A stretch of DNA of 64,000 bases from Bhargavaea changchunensis (GTDB lineage Bacteria > Bacillota > Bacilli > Bacillales_A > Planococcaceae): contig NZ_JBHTCT010000036.1 in NCBI RefSeq assembly GCF_042665595.1, positions 62,001 to 126,000 on the forward strand. Reading direction: 5' to 3'. The translations under genes were made by a program, and so were the position numbers. The first letter of the stretch is position 1; every line of letters starts with the position of its first letter. Under the pieces are notes generated by a model. The model saw only the letters and a list, made by a program, of their open reading frames with translations, searched no databases and was not told where the DNA came from. This document shows positions 8,705 to 18,263 of this stretch, one piece after another.

Positions 8705-10273
8705 ATGGACAGTTCAAACTGGAAAAACCCAGTATTTGTTGTTTCCGCACTCTTTATCCTAGCCCTTGTCTTGGTCGGAGCCATTGTACCGGAGGCATTT
8801 GCTTCGGTTGCCTCTGTTGTCTACGACTTCACGATCGACACATTCAGCTGGTTTTACCTGCTGGCAGTTTTTATCTTCATTCTCTTTTTGCTGGGCGTCG
8901 CACTCAGCAAGTACGGCAGCATCCGCCTGGGTGCCGAAGACGAAAAACCGGAATTCTCATTTTTCACCTGGACCGCTATGCTCTTTTCGGCAGGCTTCGG
9001 CGCTGGCCTTGTGTTCTGGGGCGTAGCCGAACCGATGAGCCATATGTTTAATCCGGCTTTTGAAGACCTGGAGCCGATGACGGAAGAAACGGCCCGGAAT
9101 GCGATGGGATACTCCATGTTCCACTGGGGCATGCACCAATGGGTCATGTTCACGCTCACCGGCCTGGTCATCGCCTTCCTGCAGTTCAGGAAAAAGAAGA
9201 ACGGTCTCATCTCGACTGCGCTCGAGCCGATTGTCGGATCATCAAAGCCTGTCAAAAACACCATTGATATCCTCGCAGTCATCGCGACGATCATGGGGAT
9301 GGCTACTTCAATCGGATTGGGCGTACTCCAGATGAACGGCGGGCTCAATGCCGTCGCTGGCATTGAGATCTCCCCTTATGTCCAGTTGGGAATCATCGCA
9401 GTCATGATGGTCGCCTATCTGATGTCATCGACAACCGGATTGCACCGGGGCATCCGCTATCTCAGTAACCTCAACCTTGGTCTTGCACTCGGCCTTCTGC
9501 TATTTACCTTTTTTGCCGGGCCGACTGTCTTTATCCTTGAAACCTTTGTAGTCGGGCTCGGTGACTATATCACCAATTTTGTTCAGTATAGCCTTCGGCT
9601 TGAGCCTTATAAAGAACGGCTCTGGGTCCAGGAATGGACCGTCTTCTACTGGGCATGGGTCATGGCCTGGTCGCCGTTCATCGGGGCATTTGTCGCGCGT
9701 GTCTCGCGCGGACGGACCATCAGGGAGTTTATTGTAGGCACACTGATTATCCCACCGGCTATTGCCATGTTCTGGATGGCGGTATTCGGAGGAACGGCAA
9801 TCTACAGCGACTTGAACAACGGGACCAACATTGCGGAAATGGTCAATCAGGATGTCACTTCTGCGCTCTTCACGACATTCGACCAGACCCTGCCATTGCC
9901 GGGACTGCTCTCAGTTCTTGCCATCCTGCTGATCTTCACCTTCATTGTCACATCCGCTGACTCGGCCACGTATATCCTGGCCAGCATGACTTCGGGCGGA
10001 ACGCTGAATCCGAAGATGCCTGCCAAGCTGATCTGGGGCATTCTTATGGGTGCGATCGCAGGGGTCCTGCTCTTCACAGGCGGCATCAACGGTCTGGAAA
10101 CCGCATCACTCGCCTCGGCCCTGCCGTTCGGCATCATCCTTATCATGCTGATGTTCTCCATGATCATCCTCCTGAGGAGAGAACCGCTGCCGGTCAACAA
10201 ACGGGAACTCCGCCGGTTCCAGCGACTCGAGAACATGTCAAAAAAAGAAAAAGTCGATCGAACTACGAAATAA
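8705..10273 (+). CDS. BCCT-family betaine/carnitine/choline transporter
   Basis: Secondary transporter for quaternary ammonium osmolytes, 522 aa, about twelve membrane segments. The BCCT signature is present as EWTVFYWAWVMAWSPF with ARVSRGRTIREF directly after. The N-terminus (NPVFVVSALFILALVL) and FSAGFGAGLVFWGVAEP are family hallmarks. AGAAGGAGAGGAAC precedes the ATG. Probably osmoprotective, possibly OpuD-like; the substrate cannot be fixed from sequence. A convergent PutP follows, and proline is also an osmolyte. Confidence 0.93.
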   Translation: MDSSNWKNPVFVVSALFILALVLVGAIVPEAFASVASVVYDFTIDTFSWFYLLAVFIFILFLLGVALSKYGSIRLGAEDEKPEFSFFTWTAMLFSAGFGAGLVFWGVAEPMSHMFNPAFEDLEPMTEETARNAMGYSMFHWGMHQWVMFTLTGLVIAFLQFRKKKNGLISTALEPIVGSSKPVKNTIDILAVIATIMGMATSIGLGVLQMNGGLNAVAGIEISPYVQLGIIAVMMVAYLMSSTTGLHRGIRYLSNLNLGLALGLLLFTFFAGPTVFILETFVVGLGDYITNFVQYSLRLEPYKERLWVQEWTVFYWAWVMAWSPFIGAFVARVSRGRTIREFIVGTLIIPPAIAMFWMAVFGGTAIYSDLNNGTNIAEMVNQDVTSALFTTFDQTLPLPGLLSVLAILLIFTFIVTSADSATYILASMTSGGTLNPKMPAKLIWGILMGAIAGVLLFTGGINGLETASLASALPFGIILIMLMFSMIILLRREPLPVNKRELRRFQRLENMSKKEKVDRTTK

Positions 10274-10280
10274 TACGAAT

Positions 10281-10313
10281 CCGATCCTGCCATATGGCCG
10301 GGTCGGTTTTTTT
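10281..10313 (+). terminator. Terminator after BCCT gene
   Basis: Imperfect stem CCGATCCTGCC / GGCCGGGTCGG with ATAT loop and seven T residues. Confidence 0.8.
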
Positions 10314-10320
10314 CCATATA

Positions 10321-10352
10321 AAAACCGGAAAGCCAGTCGGCTTTCCGGTTTT
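10321..10352. terminator. Terminator between BCCT and putP (serves putP)
   Basis: Perfect 14-bp stem AAAACCGGAAAGCC / GGCTTTCCGGTTTT with AGTC loop, 5 bases after the putP stop codon. A- and T-runs make it usable in both directions. Confidence 0.9.
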
Positions 10353-10357
10353 GTCGT

Positions 10358-11845
10358 TTACTTGCGCTCGCGTTCGAGCAGCTCGAGAGATTCCGTGAAT
10401 TCCCGATCGATTTCTTCGTTCTGACGGTAGGTTGCGTTACTGACCAGCACTGCCACGAGCAGACTCAGGAGGAAGCCTGGAACAATCTCGTATAGTGAAT
10501 CGGTCAGAGCGTCAATGTTCCCCCAGATCATCACGACCACCGCACCGGTGATCATTCCCCATAGTGCCCCTTGAGACGTAAGCTTGCGCCAGTACAGCGA
10601 CAGAAGGACAACCGGTCCGAATGCCGCACCGAAACCGGCCCACGCGAACGATACCAGCTTCAGGATCGTGTCGTTCTGTTCCCAGGACAGGAAGAATGCC
10701 ACGAGCGAAACAACCAGGACCGCAAGCCGTCCGTACAGGACATACGTCTTGTCTTCCGCATCCGACTTGATGACTGCCTTATACAGGTCTTCGACGAGCG
10801 CCGAAGAAGTAACAATCAGCTGAGACGAAATTGTACTCATTACTGCTGCAAGGACTGCCGAAAGGATGATCCCTGCGATGAACGGATGGAAGATGACCTG
10901 GCCCATCTCGATAAAGATCGCTTCCGGATCGGTCAGCGTGAGCTGCGGGTTCTGCTGGAAATACGCGTATCCGACAAGTGCCGTCAGCAAAGCACCGATC
11001 AGGCTCAGCATCATCCAGCCGATTCCGATCCGGCGGGCGGAACGGGTCTCCTTGACGGAGCTGATCGCCATGAAGCGGACGATGATATGCGGCTGGCCGA
11101 AGTAGCCGAGCCCCCAGGCAAGCGAGGAAATGATTCCCGCCACCGTCGTGCCTGCAACGAGGCTCAGGTGTTCCGGTTTGGCTTCACGGATCGTGCTGAT
11201 GGTCTCGGCCGGGCCACCTGTGAGGAAGACGCCGACAATCGGCACCATGATCAGTGCCAGGAACATGATGATGCCCTGGACAAAGTCCGTATAGCTGACC
11301 GCGAGGAACCCGCCGAACAACGTGTAGGCCACAACGACTAGAGAAACGATGATCAGTCCGGCATGGTAATTCAGACCAAACGAGCTCTCAAAAAAGACGC
11401 CGCCTGCGACCATTCCGGAAGATACATAGAAAGTGAAGAAGATGAGGATGATCAGGCCGGAAGCGATCCGCAAAAACGGCGAACGGTCCTTGAGCCGGCT
11501 CTGCAAATAGCTCGGGATGGTGATCGAGTTGCTTGAAACCTGCGTGTATGTACGGAGCCGGGGTGCCACGTAAAGCCAGTTCAGGTACGCACCGGCGGTC
11601 AGGCCGACTCCAATCCAGATCTCGCCCAGCCCCGCAAGATAGATTGCCCCCGGGAACCCCATAAGCAGCCAGCCGGACATGTCCGCCGCCCCGGCACTGA
11701 GCGCAGTGACCGCGGGCCCAAGCGAGCGCCCCCCAAGCATGTAGTCCGTCAGGTTGGCAGTTTTCCTGTAGGCGTACCAGCCGATGAGCAGCATGGCCGC
11801 CATGTAGATTATGATTGCGAGTAATTTAAAAGTAGTGTCTGTCAC
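10358..11845 (-). CDS. putP: Sodium/proline symporter
   Basis: Sodium:solute symporter (SSS family) importing proline, 495 aa. N-terminal membrane segments lead to the PutP-typical TDYMLGGRSLGP and AGAADMSGWLLMGFPGA; WGLGYFGQPHIIVRFMA is also characteristic. The start is a GTG at 11845 behind AGAAGGGGGAG. The in-frame ATG 27 bases upstream sits before the ribosome site and is rejected. The gene is monocistronic between terminators. Confidence 0.92.
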   Translation of the reverse strand: MTDTTFKLLAIIIYMAAMLLIGWYAYRKTANLTDYMLGGRSLGPAVTALSAGAADMSGWLLMGFPGAIYLAGLGEIWIGVGLTAGAYLNWLYVAPRLRTYTQVSSNSITIPSYLQSRLKDRSPFLRIASGLIILIFFTFYVSSGMVAGGVFFESSFGLNYHAGLIIVSLVVVAYTLFGGFLAVSYTDFVQGIIMFLALIMVPIVGVFLTGGPAETISTIREAKPEHLSLVAGTTVAGIISSLAWGLGYFGQPHIIVRFMAISSVKETRSARRIGIGWMMLSLIGALLTALVGYAYFQQNPQLTLTDPEAIFIEMGQVIFHPFIAGIILSAVLAAVMSTISSQLIVTSSALVEDLYKAVIKSDAEDKTYVLYGRLAVLVVSLVAFFLSWEQNDTILKLVSFAWAGFGAAFGPVVLLSLYWRKLTSQGALWGMITGAVVVMIWGNIDALTDSLYEIVPGFLLSLLVAVLVSNATYRQNEEIDREFTESLELLERERK

Positions 11846-12126
11846 AATATCACTCCCCCTTCTGTAACCCATCCTAACATAAGACCTGGGCCTATATGAC
11901 TGCCAATTTGGAGAAATGAGAAATCAGTAGAAGAAAACAGAGGATGCTGACGAAATAGAAGAATGAAGCTTCCTGCTCGCCCATTATTTCCCGGGAAATC
12001 GACTGTCGCTGACATAAGGAGTGTCGGATGATGCCCCATTAGCAGTCGCCTGAAGAAGCAACCCGAATGCCGGTGGAACCTGTCTGCATATGAGGAGGAC
12101 AGTCAAAAGAAGAGTCTGGAGGAAAG

Positions 12127-12151
12127 GTTTAGCCACTTCTTCCCGGGGAAT
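12127..12151 (+). promoter_or_regulatory. SigB-like promoter for ydaT-like gene
   Basis: GTTTAG (12127-12132), 13-base spacer, GGGAAT (12146-12151), 29 bases before the start codon. It fits the general-stress consensus GTTTAA-N13/14-GGGTAT at 10 of 12 positions. It lies in the 334-base gene-free stretch 11846-12179, in which I otherwise see no gene or repeat. Confidence 0.6.
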
Positions 12152-12179
12152 TTCCTTATATATAAGGAGGCGATCCGGA

Positions 12180-12551
12180 ATGCCGTGGAATGAACAGGAT
12201 TATCCGGACTCGTTCAAGAACTTGGACGAGCCGGTCAGGGAGAAAGCGATAGAAATCGCCAACGCTCTCCTGCGCGACGGATACGAAGACAGCCGTGCCA
12301 TCCCGATTGCGATGGACCAGGCACGCGAGTATGTGCACGGAGACGATGACAGCGGAAGGCCGGTGTACGAAGTGAGGGAAGATGGAGAGGAATGGGTGCT
12401 CCGTAAAAAGGGCAGCGACAGCGACATTCTGCGCGAAGACACGAAAGACGATCTTCTCGAAAAAGCCAAGCCGCAAGTCAACGACGACAATGGAGTGCTG
12501 AAAATCTACAAGGGCGACGGCGAACTCGAAGACACGCTTTATGAAGGGTGA
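12180..12551 (+). CDS. ydaT: YdaT-like general stress protein (DUF2188)
   Basis: Small soluble protein, 123 aa. The N-terminal half (MPWNEQDYPDSFKNL, then VREKAIEIANALLRDGYE and RAIPIA) matches YdaT-type proteins. The C-terminal half is a DUF2188 repeat (EWVLRKKGSD). Biochemical role unknown. The start at 12180 follows AAGGAGGCGATCCGGA; the longer in-frame ORF from 12090 has no such site. In Bacillus subtilis the relative is a SigB general-stress gene, and a SigB-like promoter is present here. Confidence 0.82.
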   Translation: MPWNEQDYPDSFKNLDEPVREKAIEIANALLRDGYEDSRAIPIAMDQAREYVHGDDDSGRPVYEVREDGEEWVLRKKGSDSDILREDTKDDLLEKAKPQVNDDNGVLKIYKGDGELEDTLYEG

Positions 12552-12579
12552 AAAAGACCGCACTGGATGCGGTCTTTTT
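12551..12579 (+). terminator. Terminator after ydaT-like gene
   Basis: Perfect 12-bp stem AAAAAGACCGCA / TGCGGTCTTTTT, CTGGA loop, overlapping the stop codon by one base. Confidence 0.92.
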
Positions 12580-12597
12580 CACGGCTTTCGGGTGGCT

Positions 12598-12702
12598 TTC
12601 GGTGAGTCGTTGATGATCTTCATTGAGACGTTGCGATATTTCATTGAGACGTTAACATACTCTACTGAGACGTTGCGATACAGGAATGAAACGTTGACAT
12701 AG
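12598..12702. repeat. Array A: five 21-bp intergenic units
   Basis: Units begin at 12598, 12619, 12640, 12661 and 12682. The shared core is TGAGACGTTG followed by a less strict NNATA. The period is exactly 21 bp with no indels. The array lies between two terminators of convergent genes, where no coding function is expected. Confidence 0.85.
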
Positions 12703-12715
12703 CCAACGTTCCGCA

Positions 12716-12752
12716 CCAAAAAAACCGTCCCGGCACCATGCCAGGACGGTTT
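12716..12752 (-). terminator. Terminator of acyl-CoA synthetase gene
   Basis: On the minus strand, AAACCGTCC / GGACGGTTT stem followed by a T-run, 6 bases after the stop codon. Confidence 0.88.
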
Positions 12753-12757
12753 CCCCT

Positions 12758-14401
12758 TTAATTCGCCCCGATGCCGGTGCGTTCCTCGGACATCTCGCGA
12801 AGCTTGAATTTCTGGATCTTGCCAGATGCGGTCATCGGGTATTCGTCGATGAATTCGATGTACCGCGGAATCTTGTGATAGGAGATCTTTCCTTTGCAGT
12901 ACTCGCGGATCGACTCTTCCGTCTCCTCCGCGCCGGCCTTCAGGATGATCCAGGCCATGAGTTCTTCGCCGTATTTCGGATCGGGTACGCCGACAACCTG
13001 GACGTCACTCACAGACGGGTGTGTATAAAGGAATTCCTCGATCTCTCGCGGATAAATGTTTTCCCCTCCGCGGATCACCATGTCCTTGATGCGTCCCGTG
13101 ATATCGATGTACCCGTCTTCGTCCATGACGGCGATGTCGCCGGTATGGAGCCAGCCGTCGCTGTCGATCGCCTGGCGGGTGGCATCTTCATTATTATAGT
13201 AGCCTTTCATGACGTGGTAACCGCGTGTGCACAACTCACCGGGTTCACCCTGCGGAACTTCCTTGCCTGTCACCGGGTCGATAATCTTCACTTCGACATA
13301 CGGGTGCGGCTTGCCGACTGTCGCCACACGCTTTTCGATCGGATCATCCGTTGTGGTCTGCGTGATGACTGGCGACGACTCCGTCTGGCCGTAGCAGATG
13401 GTGATTTCATCGGCCCCCATTTCGTTGATCACTTGCTTCATCACCTCGATCGGACAGGTGGAGCCGGCCATGATGCCCGTCCGGAGAGAGGATGTGTCAA
13501 AGTTCTTGAACTCCGGATGCTGGAGCTCGGCGATGAACATCGTCGGCACGCCATTGAGCGCGGTGCACTTTTCATCCTGCACGGCTTTTAGCACAGTGAG
13601 CGGGTTAAACTGCTCGACAATCACGGAGGTGGATGCGTGCGTGACCGCAGTCAGGGTGCTGAGCACACAGCCGAAGCAGTGGAAAAACGGCACCGGGATG
13701 CAAAGGCGGTCCTTTTCGGTCAGCTTCATCCGGTCGCCGATCAACTGCGCGTTGTTGACGATGTTGTTGTGCGTCAGCATGACGCCCTTCGGGAAGCCCG
13801 TTGTCCCCGACGTGTACTGCATGTTGATGGCATCCTCCGGATCCAGCGAGCGGAATACCTCTTCCAGCTCTTCATCAGATACTCCACCGGCCTTTGCCTC
13901 GAACTCGGACCACTTGAACATCCCCGGCTCGTCTCGCTCCGTCATGAGGATGATGCGTTTCAGATGCGGGAGGTTCTTGCACGAGATCTCACCCTTTTCC
14001 GAGACCTCCGCCTCCGGACATACTTGTCGGATGATGTCGATATAGCTTGTCCCCTTGAACCCTTCATCCAGGATCAGCGTCGTAGACTCGGACTGCTTCA
14101 GCAGGTACTCGAGTTCCGCCGCCTGATAGTTGGTATTCACCGTCACGAGCACGGCCCCCATCTTGCCGGTCGCAAATTGGCTCAAAAACCACTGGCGCTT
14201 GTTGTCGCTCCAGATGGCGACATGTTCCCCTTTTTTAATCCCCATACCGAGATATGCCTTCGCCAGACGGTCCGTCTCTTCGTCGAATTCCCGGTACGTT
14301 TTACGGATTCCGTGTTCCGGATAGACGTAGGCTTCCACATCAGGGAACTCCCGTGCCTTTTCCCGGACTACCTCTCCGACGGTTTTGTTGAGCAGTGCCA
14401 T
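12758..14401 (-). CDS. AMP-forming acyl-CoA synthetase (YngI-like)
   Basis: Activates a fatty or other carboxylic acid to its CoA thioester through an acyl-adenylate, 547 aa. The AMP-binding P-loop is YTSGTTGFPKGVM. The ANL motifs ICYGQTES, GYYNN, LHTGDIA and the hinge GRIKDMVIRGGENIYP are present. The C-terminal catalytic lysine sits in YPMTASGKIQKFKLRE. AAGGGGG precedes the ATG. Closest in style to YngI and medium/long-chain synthetases. No beta-oxidation genes are adjacent, so the acyl substrate is open. Confidence 0.92.
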   Translation of the reverse strand: MALLNKTVGEVVREKAREFPDVEAYVYPEHGIRKTYREFDEETDRLAKAYLGMGIKKGEHVAIWSDNKRQWFLSQFATGKMGAVLVTVNTNYQAAELEYLLKQSESTTLILDEGFKGTSYIDIIRQVCPEAEVSEKGEISCKNLPHLKRIILMTERDEPGMFKWSEFEAKAGGVSDEELEEVFRSLDPEDAINMQYTSGTTGFPKGVMLTHNNIVNNAQLIGDRMKLTEKDRLCIPVPFFHCFGCVLSTLTAVTHASTSVIVEQFNPLTVLKAVQDEKCTALNGVPTMFIAELQHPEFKNFDTSSLRTGIMAGSTCPIEVMKQVINEMGADEITICYGQTESSPVITQTTTDDPIEKRVATVGKPHPYVEVKIIDPVTGKEVPQGEPGELCTRGYHVMKGYYNNEDATRQAIDSDGWLHTGDIAVMDEDGYIDITGRIKDMVIRGGENIYPREIEEFLYTHPSVSDVQVVGVPDPKYGEELMAWIILKAGAEETEESIREYCKGKISYHKIPRYIEFIDEYPMTASGKIQKFKLREMSEERTGIGAN

Positions 14402-14486
14402 CCAAACGCCCCCTTGAAATCGTTTTCAACAGTATGTTACCACATTTTTCTGATGGTTTAGAAACTTTATTTGGAACAAAAGATGA

Positions 14487-14510
14487 CGCCGCCCCTCAGG
14501 ACGGCGTGTT
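14487..14510 (-). terminator. Terminator of glutamate-synthase-like gene
   Basis: Minus-strand stem ACGCCGTCC / GGGCGGCGT with a short T-rich tail, just after the stop codon at 14517. Confidence 0.7.
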
Positions 14511-14516
14511 CATCAT

Positions 14517-16106
14517 TTATCGCACACTCAGATGTTCGTCATGGGCATGCACAGGATGTGCACGGCCTCTTTCATCCATGTAGACAAGGTGGCTCCGGTT
14601 CAGCTTCGTCGGAGAATCCAGACCGGCCGCCGCCGCAATACGGAAAAGGCCTTCGCGCATCGTAAGGATATAATTCGTGACACGGTACTTTTTCTCATCC
14701 ACGACAAGTGCGCGCTGCAGGTCCTCATCGGTTGTAGCCACACCTGCCGGGCATTCATTCGTATGGCATTTCAGCGCCATGATGCAGCCGACGGAAATCA
14801 TGAAGCCGCGGGCAACCTGGACGAGATCCGCTCCGAGCGCAAGCGCGATGGCGGCTTTGTCCGGAGTCGTGATCTTGCCCGAGGCGATGATCTTCACCCT
14901 GTCGCGCACTCCATGCTCTTGAAGCGAATCATCGAGGATTGTGAGTGCCGTCTTGATCGGCAGGCCCAGACTGTCTGCCAGGTCCTGATAGGTCGCACCG
15001 GAGCCGCCTTCCGATCCGTCAACCGAGATAAAGTCCGGACCCTTTCCGGTTTTCTTCATCCATCCTGCCAATTCATCGGCCTCGCTTTTGCTGCCGATGA
15101 CCACCTTGATGCCGACGGGCTTTCCTCCGACCTCGCGGATCTGTTCGATAAACTCGAACATCGACGGATAGTCATCGAACTCGCGGAATCGGTTCGGGCT
15201 GTTGATTGTCGTATACGGCTCGACGGTCCGGATTTTCGCGATTTCTTCGGTCACCTTCTCCCCCTCGACGTGGCCGCCGCGCATCTTCGCGCCCTGGGCA
15301 AGCTTCAGCTCAAATGCCCTCACATTCGGAATGGCGGCCTTCTCCTTCACCTTTTCAATATCGAATTCCCCTTCAGGCGTCCGGTAGCCGAACAGACCAG
15401 AGCTGATTTGCGCGATGATTTCAGGCCCACCCGACAGATGATGGTCCGATAGACCGCCCTCGCCCGTGTTCATCCAGGCACCTTTTGCCATGCCGATCCC
15501 TTTGGACAAAGCGGTGATGGCGTTTTTGCCGAGCGACCCGAAACTCATCGCCGACTGGCCGAGCAGGCTGCGCACATGAAACGGCTCCCGGCAATCCGGT
15601 CCGATCACAACCGCATCATCCGGGGGCAGCAGCCACGGCAGCGCCGGAATTTCTTCCGTATGCTCACGGCGCGTAAACAGGCCCTCATCATCAATCACAT
15701 AATGGCGGGTATCGACAAGATCGGAATTGTCGACGCGCATTTCTTCATTCTGCTTGGTGAACATGGCATTGCGGATATAATAGCCGGGCGCTTCAAAGTC
15801 CCGTTTTGACCCGAAGCCGATCAGCGAGCTTTTGTACTTGCCGGGAAGTACCATATGCAGGTACTCCTCCCGGCTGAACGGCTTTCCGCTGTTGTCATCG
15901 GAGAACAGATACTGCCTGAACTCGGGTCCCGTCCTTTCGAGAAAATAGCGGACACGCCCAAGAATCGGGAAATTCCGCAGGATGGAGTGCTGCTTTTGCC
16001 CGCGGTCATAGAAAAATAGCCAGATCAGCGTCACAATCGGCACGACGACGAGCAGGATAAACAGGATCATCGCCGTCAGCGACACATTTTCAAAAAAAGT
16101 GCTCAC
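14517..16106 (-). CDS. FMN-binding glutamate synthase family protein (YerD-like)
   Basis: 529 aa. One N-terminal membrane segment (about residues 10-28), then an FMN-dependent glutamate-synthase central domain with SFGSLGKNAITALSKG, MNTGEGGLSDHH, SVDGSEGGSGATYQDLAD and the Cys cluster GCIMALKCHTNECPAGVATTD. It lacks the amidotransferase domain of true GltB. The physiological reaction of this membrane-anchored group is not established. The start is a GTG at 16106 behind AAAGGGGAG; the TTG 21 bases upstream lacks a ribosome site. Divergent from the nitroreductase gene. Confidence 0.9.
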   Translation of the reverse strand: MSTFFENVSLTAMILFILLVVVPIVTLIWLFFYDRGQKQHSILRNFPILGRVRYFLERTGPEFRQYLFSDDNSGKPFSREEYLHMVLPGKYKSSLIGFGSKRDFEAPGYYIRNAMFTKQNEEMRVDNSDLVDTRHYVIDDEGLFTRREHTEEIPALPWLLPPDDAVVIGPDCREPFHVRSLLGQSAMSFGSLGKNAITALSKGIGMAKGAWMNTGEGGLSDHHLSGGPEIIAQISSGLFGYRTPEGEFDIEKVKEKAAIPNVRAFELKLAQGAKMRGGHVEGEKVTEEIAKIRTVEPYTTINSPNRFREFDDYPSMFEFIEQIREVGGKPVGIKVVIGSKSEADELAGWMKKTGKGPDFISVDGSEGGSGATYQDLADSLGLPIKTALTILDDSLQEHGVRDRVKIIASGKITTPDKAAIALALGADLVQVARGFMISVGCIMALKCHTNECPAGVATTDEDLQRALVVDEKKYRVTNYILTMREGLFRIAAAAGLDSPTKLNRSHLVYMDERGRAHPVHAHDEHLSVR

Positions 16107-16234
16107 GTTACGTTTCTCCCCTTTCAATATGTATTTCCGGATACTGCAGACCTCTGAAATTGTTTACCCTAAAACTCTTTTGATAAGCTAAGGTGTGATG
16201 TATGAACAGATAAATTTGAAAGGGGTCTTTATTA

Positions 16235-16966
16235 ATGGTCTTAGATCTTCTTGCCTCCCACTCGTCAGTCCGGGATTACGAGGACGTCACACTCTCCCGG
16301 GAAACGGTCGAGCGGCTCGTCAGCGCCGGACAGCATGCGGCCAGTTCCCACTTTGTCCAGGCGTATTCGGTCATCCACGTGACCGATCCGGCCAAGCGCG
16401 AGGCACTCGCAGAGCTCTCGAAAAACCCGAAGCAGTTCCTGACTGCCGGCGCGGCACTCGTTTTCTGTATGGATTTCCGCCGGCTGACAGCAGCGGCAGG
16501 CCTTCAGAACGAGGAAATCGTCTACTCGAACGCCGAGGCGCTTGTCGTCGGCGTGACGGATACGGCACTGTTTGCACAGAACGTTGCGGTTGCCGCAGAA
16601 TCAGAAGGCTACGGCATCTGCTATATCGGCGGTGTGCGGAATGCACCCGAAGAAATCAGCGAAGTCCTCGGTTTGCCGGAAGGTGTTGCACCACTCTATG
16701 GCATGACCATCGGCGTGCCGAAGTTCCGCAACGAAGTGAAGCCGCGCCTGCCTGTCGCTTCCATCTTGCATGAGAATGAGTACAATAGTGAAAAGTATGA
16801 AGAGCAGCTTCCGGAATACGACCGGACGATGAACGACTATTATCTGAACCGCGGAAGCAACCGGAAAGACGCCACCTGGTCAGGCGACATGGCGGCATTC
16901 CTCAAGGAACCGCGCCGTATGCATCTGAAGGAATTCCTCGCCAAGCAGGGATTCCGGTTCGAATGA
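16235..16966 (+). CDS. nfrA: NADPH-dependent FMN nitroreductase (NfrA-like)
   Basis: Oxygen-insensitive nitro/flavin reductase of the NfrA/Frp group, 243 aa, normal size. The N-terminus carries the FMN phosphate motif HSSVRDYED (about 8-16). YSVIHVTD and the central GYGICYIGGVRNAPEEISE are family signatures. The C-terminus has YDRTMNDYYLNRGSN, typical of NADPH-specific members. AAAGGGG is spaced 9 bases from the ATG. Monocistronic or loosely linked to the methyltransferase 39 bases downstream. Confidence 0.92.
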   Translation: MVLDLLASHSSVRDYEDVTLSRETVERLVSAGQHAASSHFVQAYSVIHVTDPAKREALAELSKNPKQFLTAGAALVFCMDFRRLTAAAGLQNEEIVYSNAEALVVGVTDTALFAQNVAVAAESEGYGICYIGGVRNAPEEISEVLGLPEGVAPLYGMTIGVPKFRNEVKPRLPVASILHENEYNSEKYEEQLPEYDRTMNDYYLNRGSNRKDATWSGDMAAFLKEPRRMHLKEFLAKQGFRFE

Positions 16967-17005
16967 TCTGAAATGAACGAATCCCTATAAGAAAGGAGGC
17001 CTCCT

Positions 17006-18184
17006 ATGGAATTTGAGGAAATGATTGATGCGCTGGCGTCCCGCATGGCGAACGGCACGCTGGTAAAGGCGACGATCAGCCAGCCGCGCCATAAAACCGA
17101 GGAACTGAAGCGCATCAGAATCAAATCCGTTGAACTTCGGGAAGAACTCCATATCCAGTTCGAATATCAGTATGAACGCATCCTGAAGCACGAAAATGTG
17201 CCTGCAGATAAAGTCCGCCCTGTCCTTGACGAACTGCTCCGCACGTTCCGGCAAGTGCAAGCTACCTTCACCGGTGAAGAAGTGCAGGTCAGGCTTTCGA
17301 AGAAGCTGAAGGTCTCCTGGAAGACCGAACAGACTGATACGAAAGCGGAACCGAACCTCTCCCATAACCGAAAAAAGCAATACATCCTTGAAGAGGGGAC
17401 GCCGTATCCGTTTCTCGTGCAGCTCGGTGTGCAGACCGAGGACGGGAAAGTGAAAAAGGGCAAAATGGACAAGTTCCGGCAGATCAACCGGTTCACCGAG
17501 TATATTGCCGACAGCCTCGCCCATCTGCCGACGGACCGGACAATCCGCATCCTCGATTTTGGTTCGGGCAAGTCGTATCTGACGTTTGCCCTTTACCACT
17601 ATCTGAGGATCGAAAAGGAACTCGACGTACGGGTCACCGGACTCGATCTGAAAAAAGAAGTGATCGAGGAATGCCGGCAGATCGCCGCTGATCTCGGATA
17701 CGGGGACGACCTGGAGTTTCTCGTCGGTGACATCAACGATTATAATGATGAAACTGCAGTCGACATGGTCGTGACACTGCATGCTTGCGACGTTGCGACC
17801 GACATGGCGCTTGCCCGCGCGGTGCGTTGGGAAGCGGATGTCATTTTGAGCGTGCCGTGCTGCCAGCACGAACTGTTCGGCCAACTGGACTCTCCGGAAC
17901 TCGGTGTCATGCTGCAGCATGGGCTCATCAAGGAACGCTTCGCGGCGCTCGCAACAGACTCGATTCGCGCCGAGTTGCTGAGTCTGCTCGGGTACGACGC
18001 GCAGCTTCTGGAATTCATCGACATGGCGCACACGCCGAAAAACATCATGATCCGTGCCTATAAAACCGGAAAGACTGCAGGCTCGGAGCGGGTGACCCGC
18101 TACAAAGCCTTCCGGAATATGCTCGGCGCGGAACCGTTCATGGAACGGGAACTGAAAAAAGAACTCGCTCCGGTGCTTGGATGA
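17006..18184 (+). CDS. SAM-dependent methyltransferase (Methyltransf_32 type)
   Basis: 392 aa. The N-terminal half is a helical region without a known motif. The C-terminal half is a Rossmann methyltransferase with motif I ILDFGSGKSYLTFALYHYL (about residues 188-206), motif II VTGLDLKKEV, and a catalytic-type segment VTLHACDVATDMALA followed by SVPCCQHEL. This matches the PF13679 group, whose bacterial substrate is unknown; RNA or a small molecule is possible. AAAGGAGG precedes the ATG. Purine nucleoside phosphorylase follows after 79 bases. Confidence 0.87.
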   Translation: MEFEEMIDALASRMANGTLVKATISQPRHKTEELKRIRIKSVELREELHIQFEYQYERILKHENVPADKVRPVLDELLRTFRQVQATFTGEEVQVRLSKKLKVSWKTEQTDTKAEPNLSHNRKKQYILEEGTPYPFLVQLGVQTEDGKVKKGKMDKFRQINRFTEYIADSLAHLPTDRTIRILDFGSGKSYLTFALYHYLRIEKELDVRVTGLDLKKEVIEECRQIAADLGYGDDLEFLVGDINDYNDETAVDMVVTLHACDVATDMALARAVRWEADVILSVPCCQHELFGQLDSPELGVMLQHGLIKERFAALATDSIRAELLSLLGYDAQLLEFIDMAHTPKNIMIRAYKTGKTAGSERVTRYKAFRNMLGAEPFMERELKKELAPVLG

Positions 18185-18263
18185 GGATTCCGCGTATGCG
18201 GGCGGGGGTATCAAACTTGTAGGAAGCGGGCGGTTCTGCCGCCGCAGAAGAGGAGAGATTCAA

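Noticed and set aside
16985..18214. 409-codon minus-strand ORF opposite the methyltransferase
   Set aside because: Antisense shadow; the plus-strand gene has a clear fold and ribosome site.
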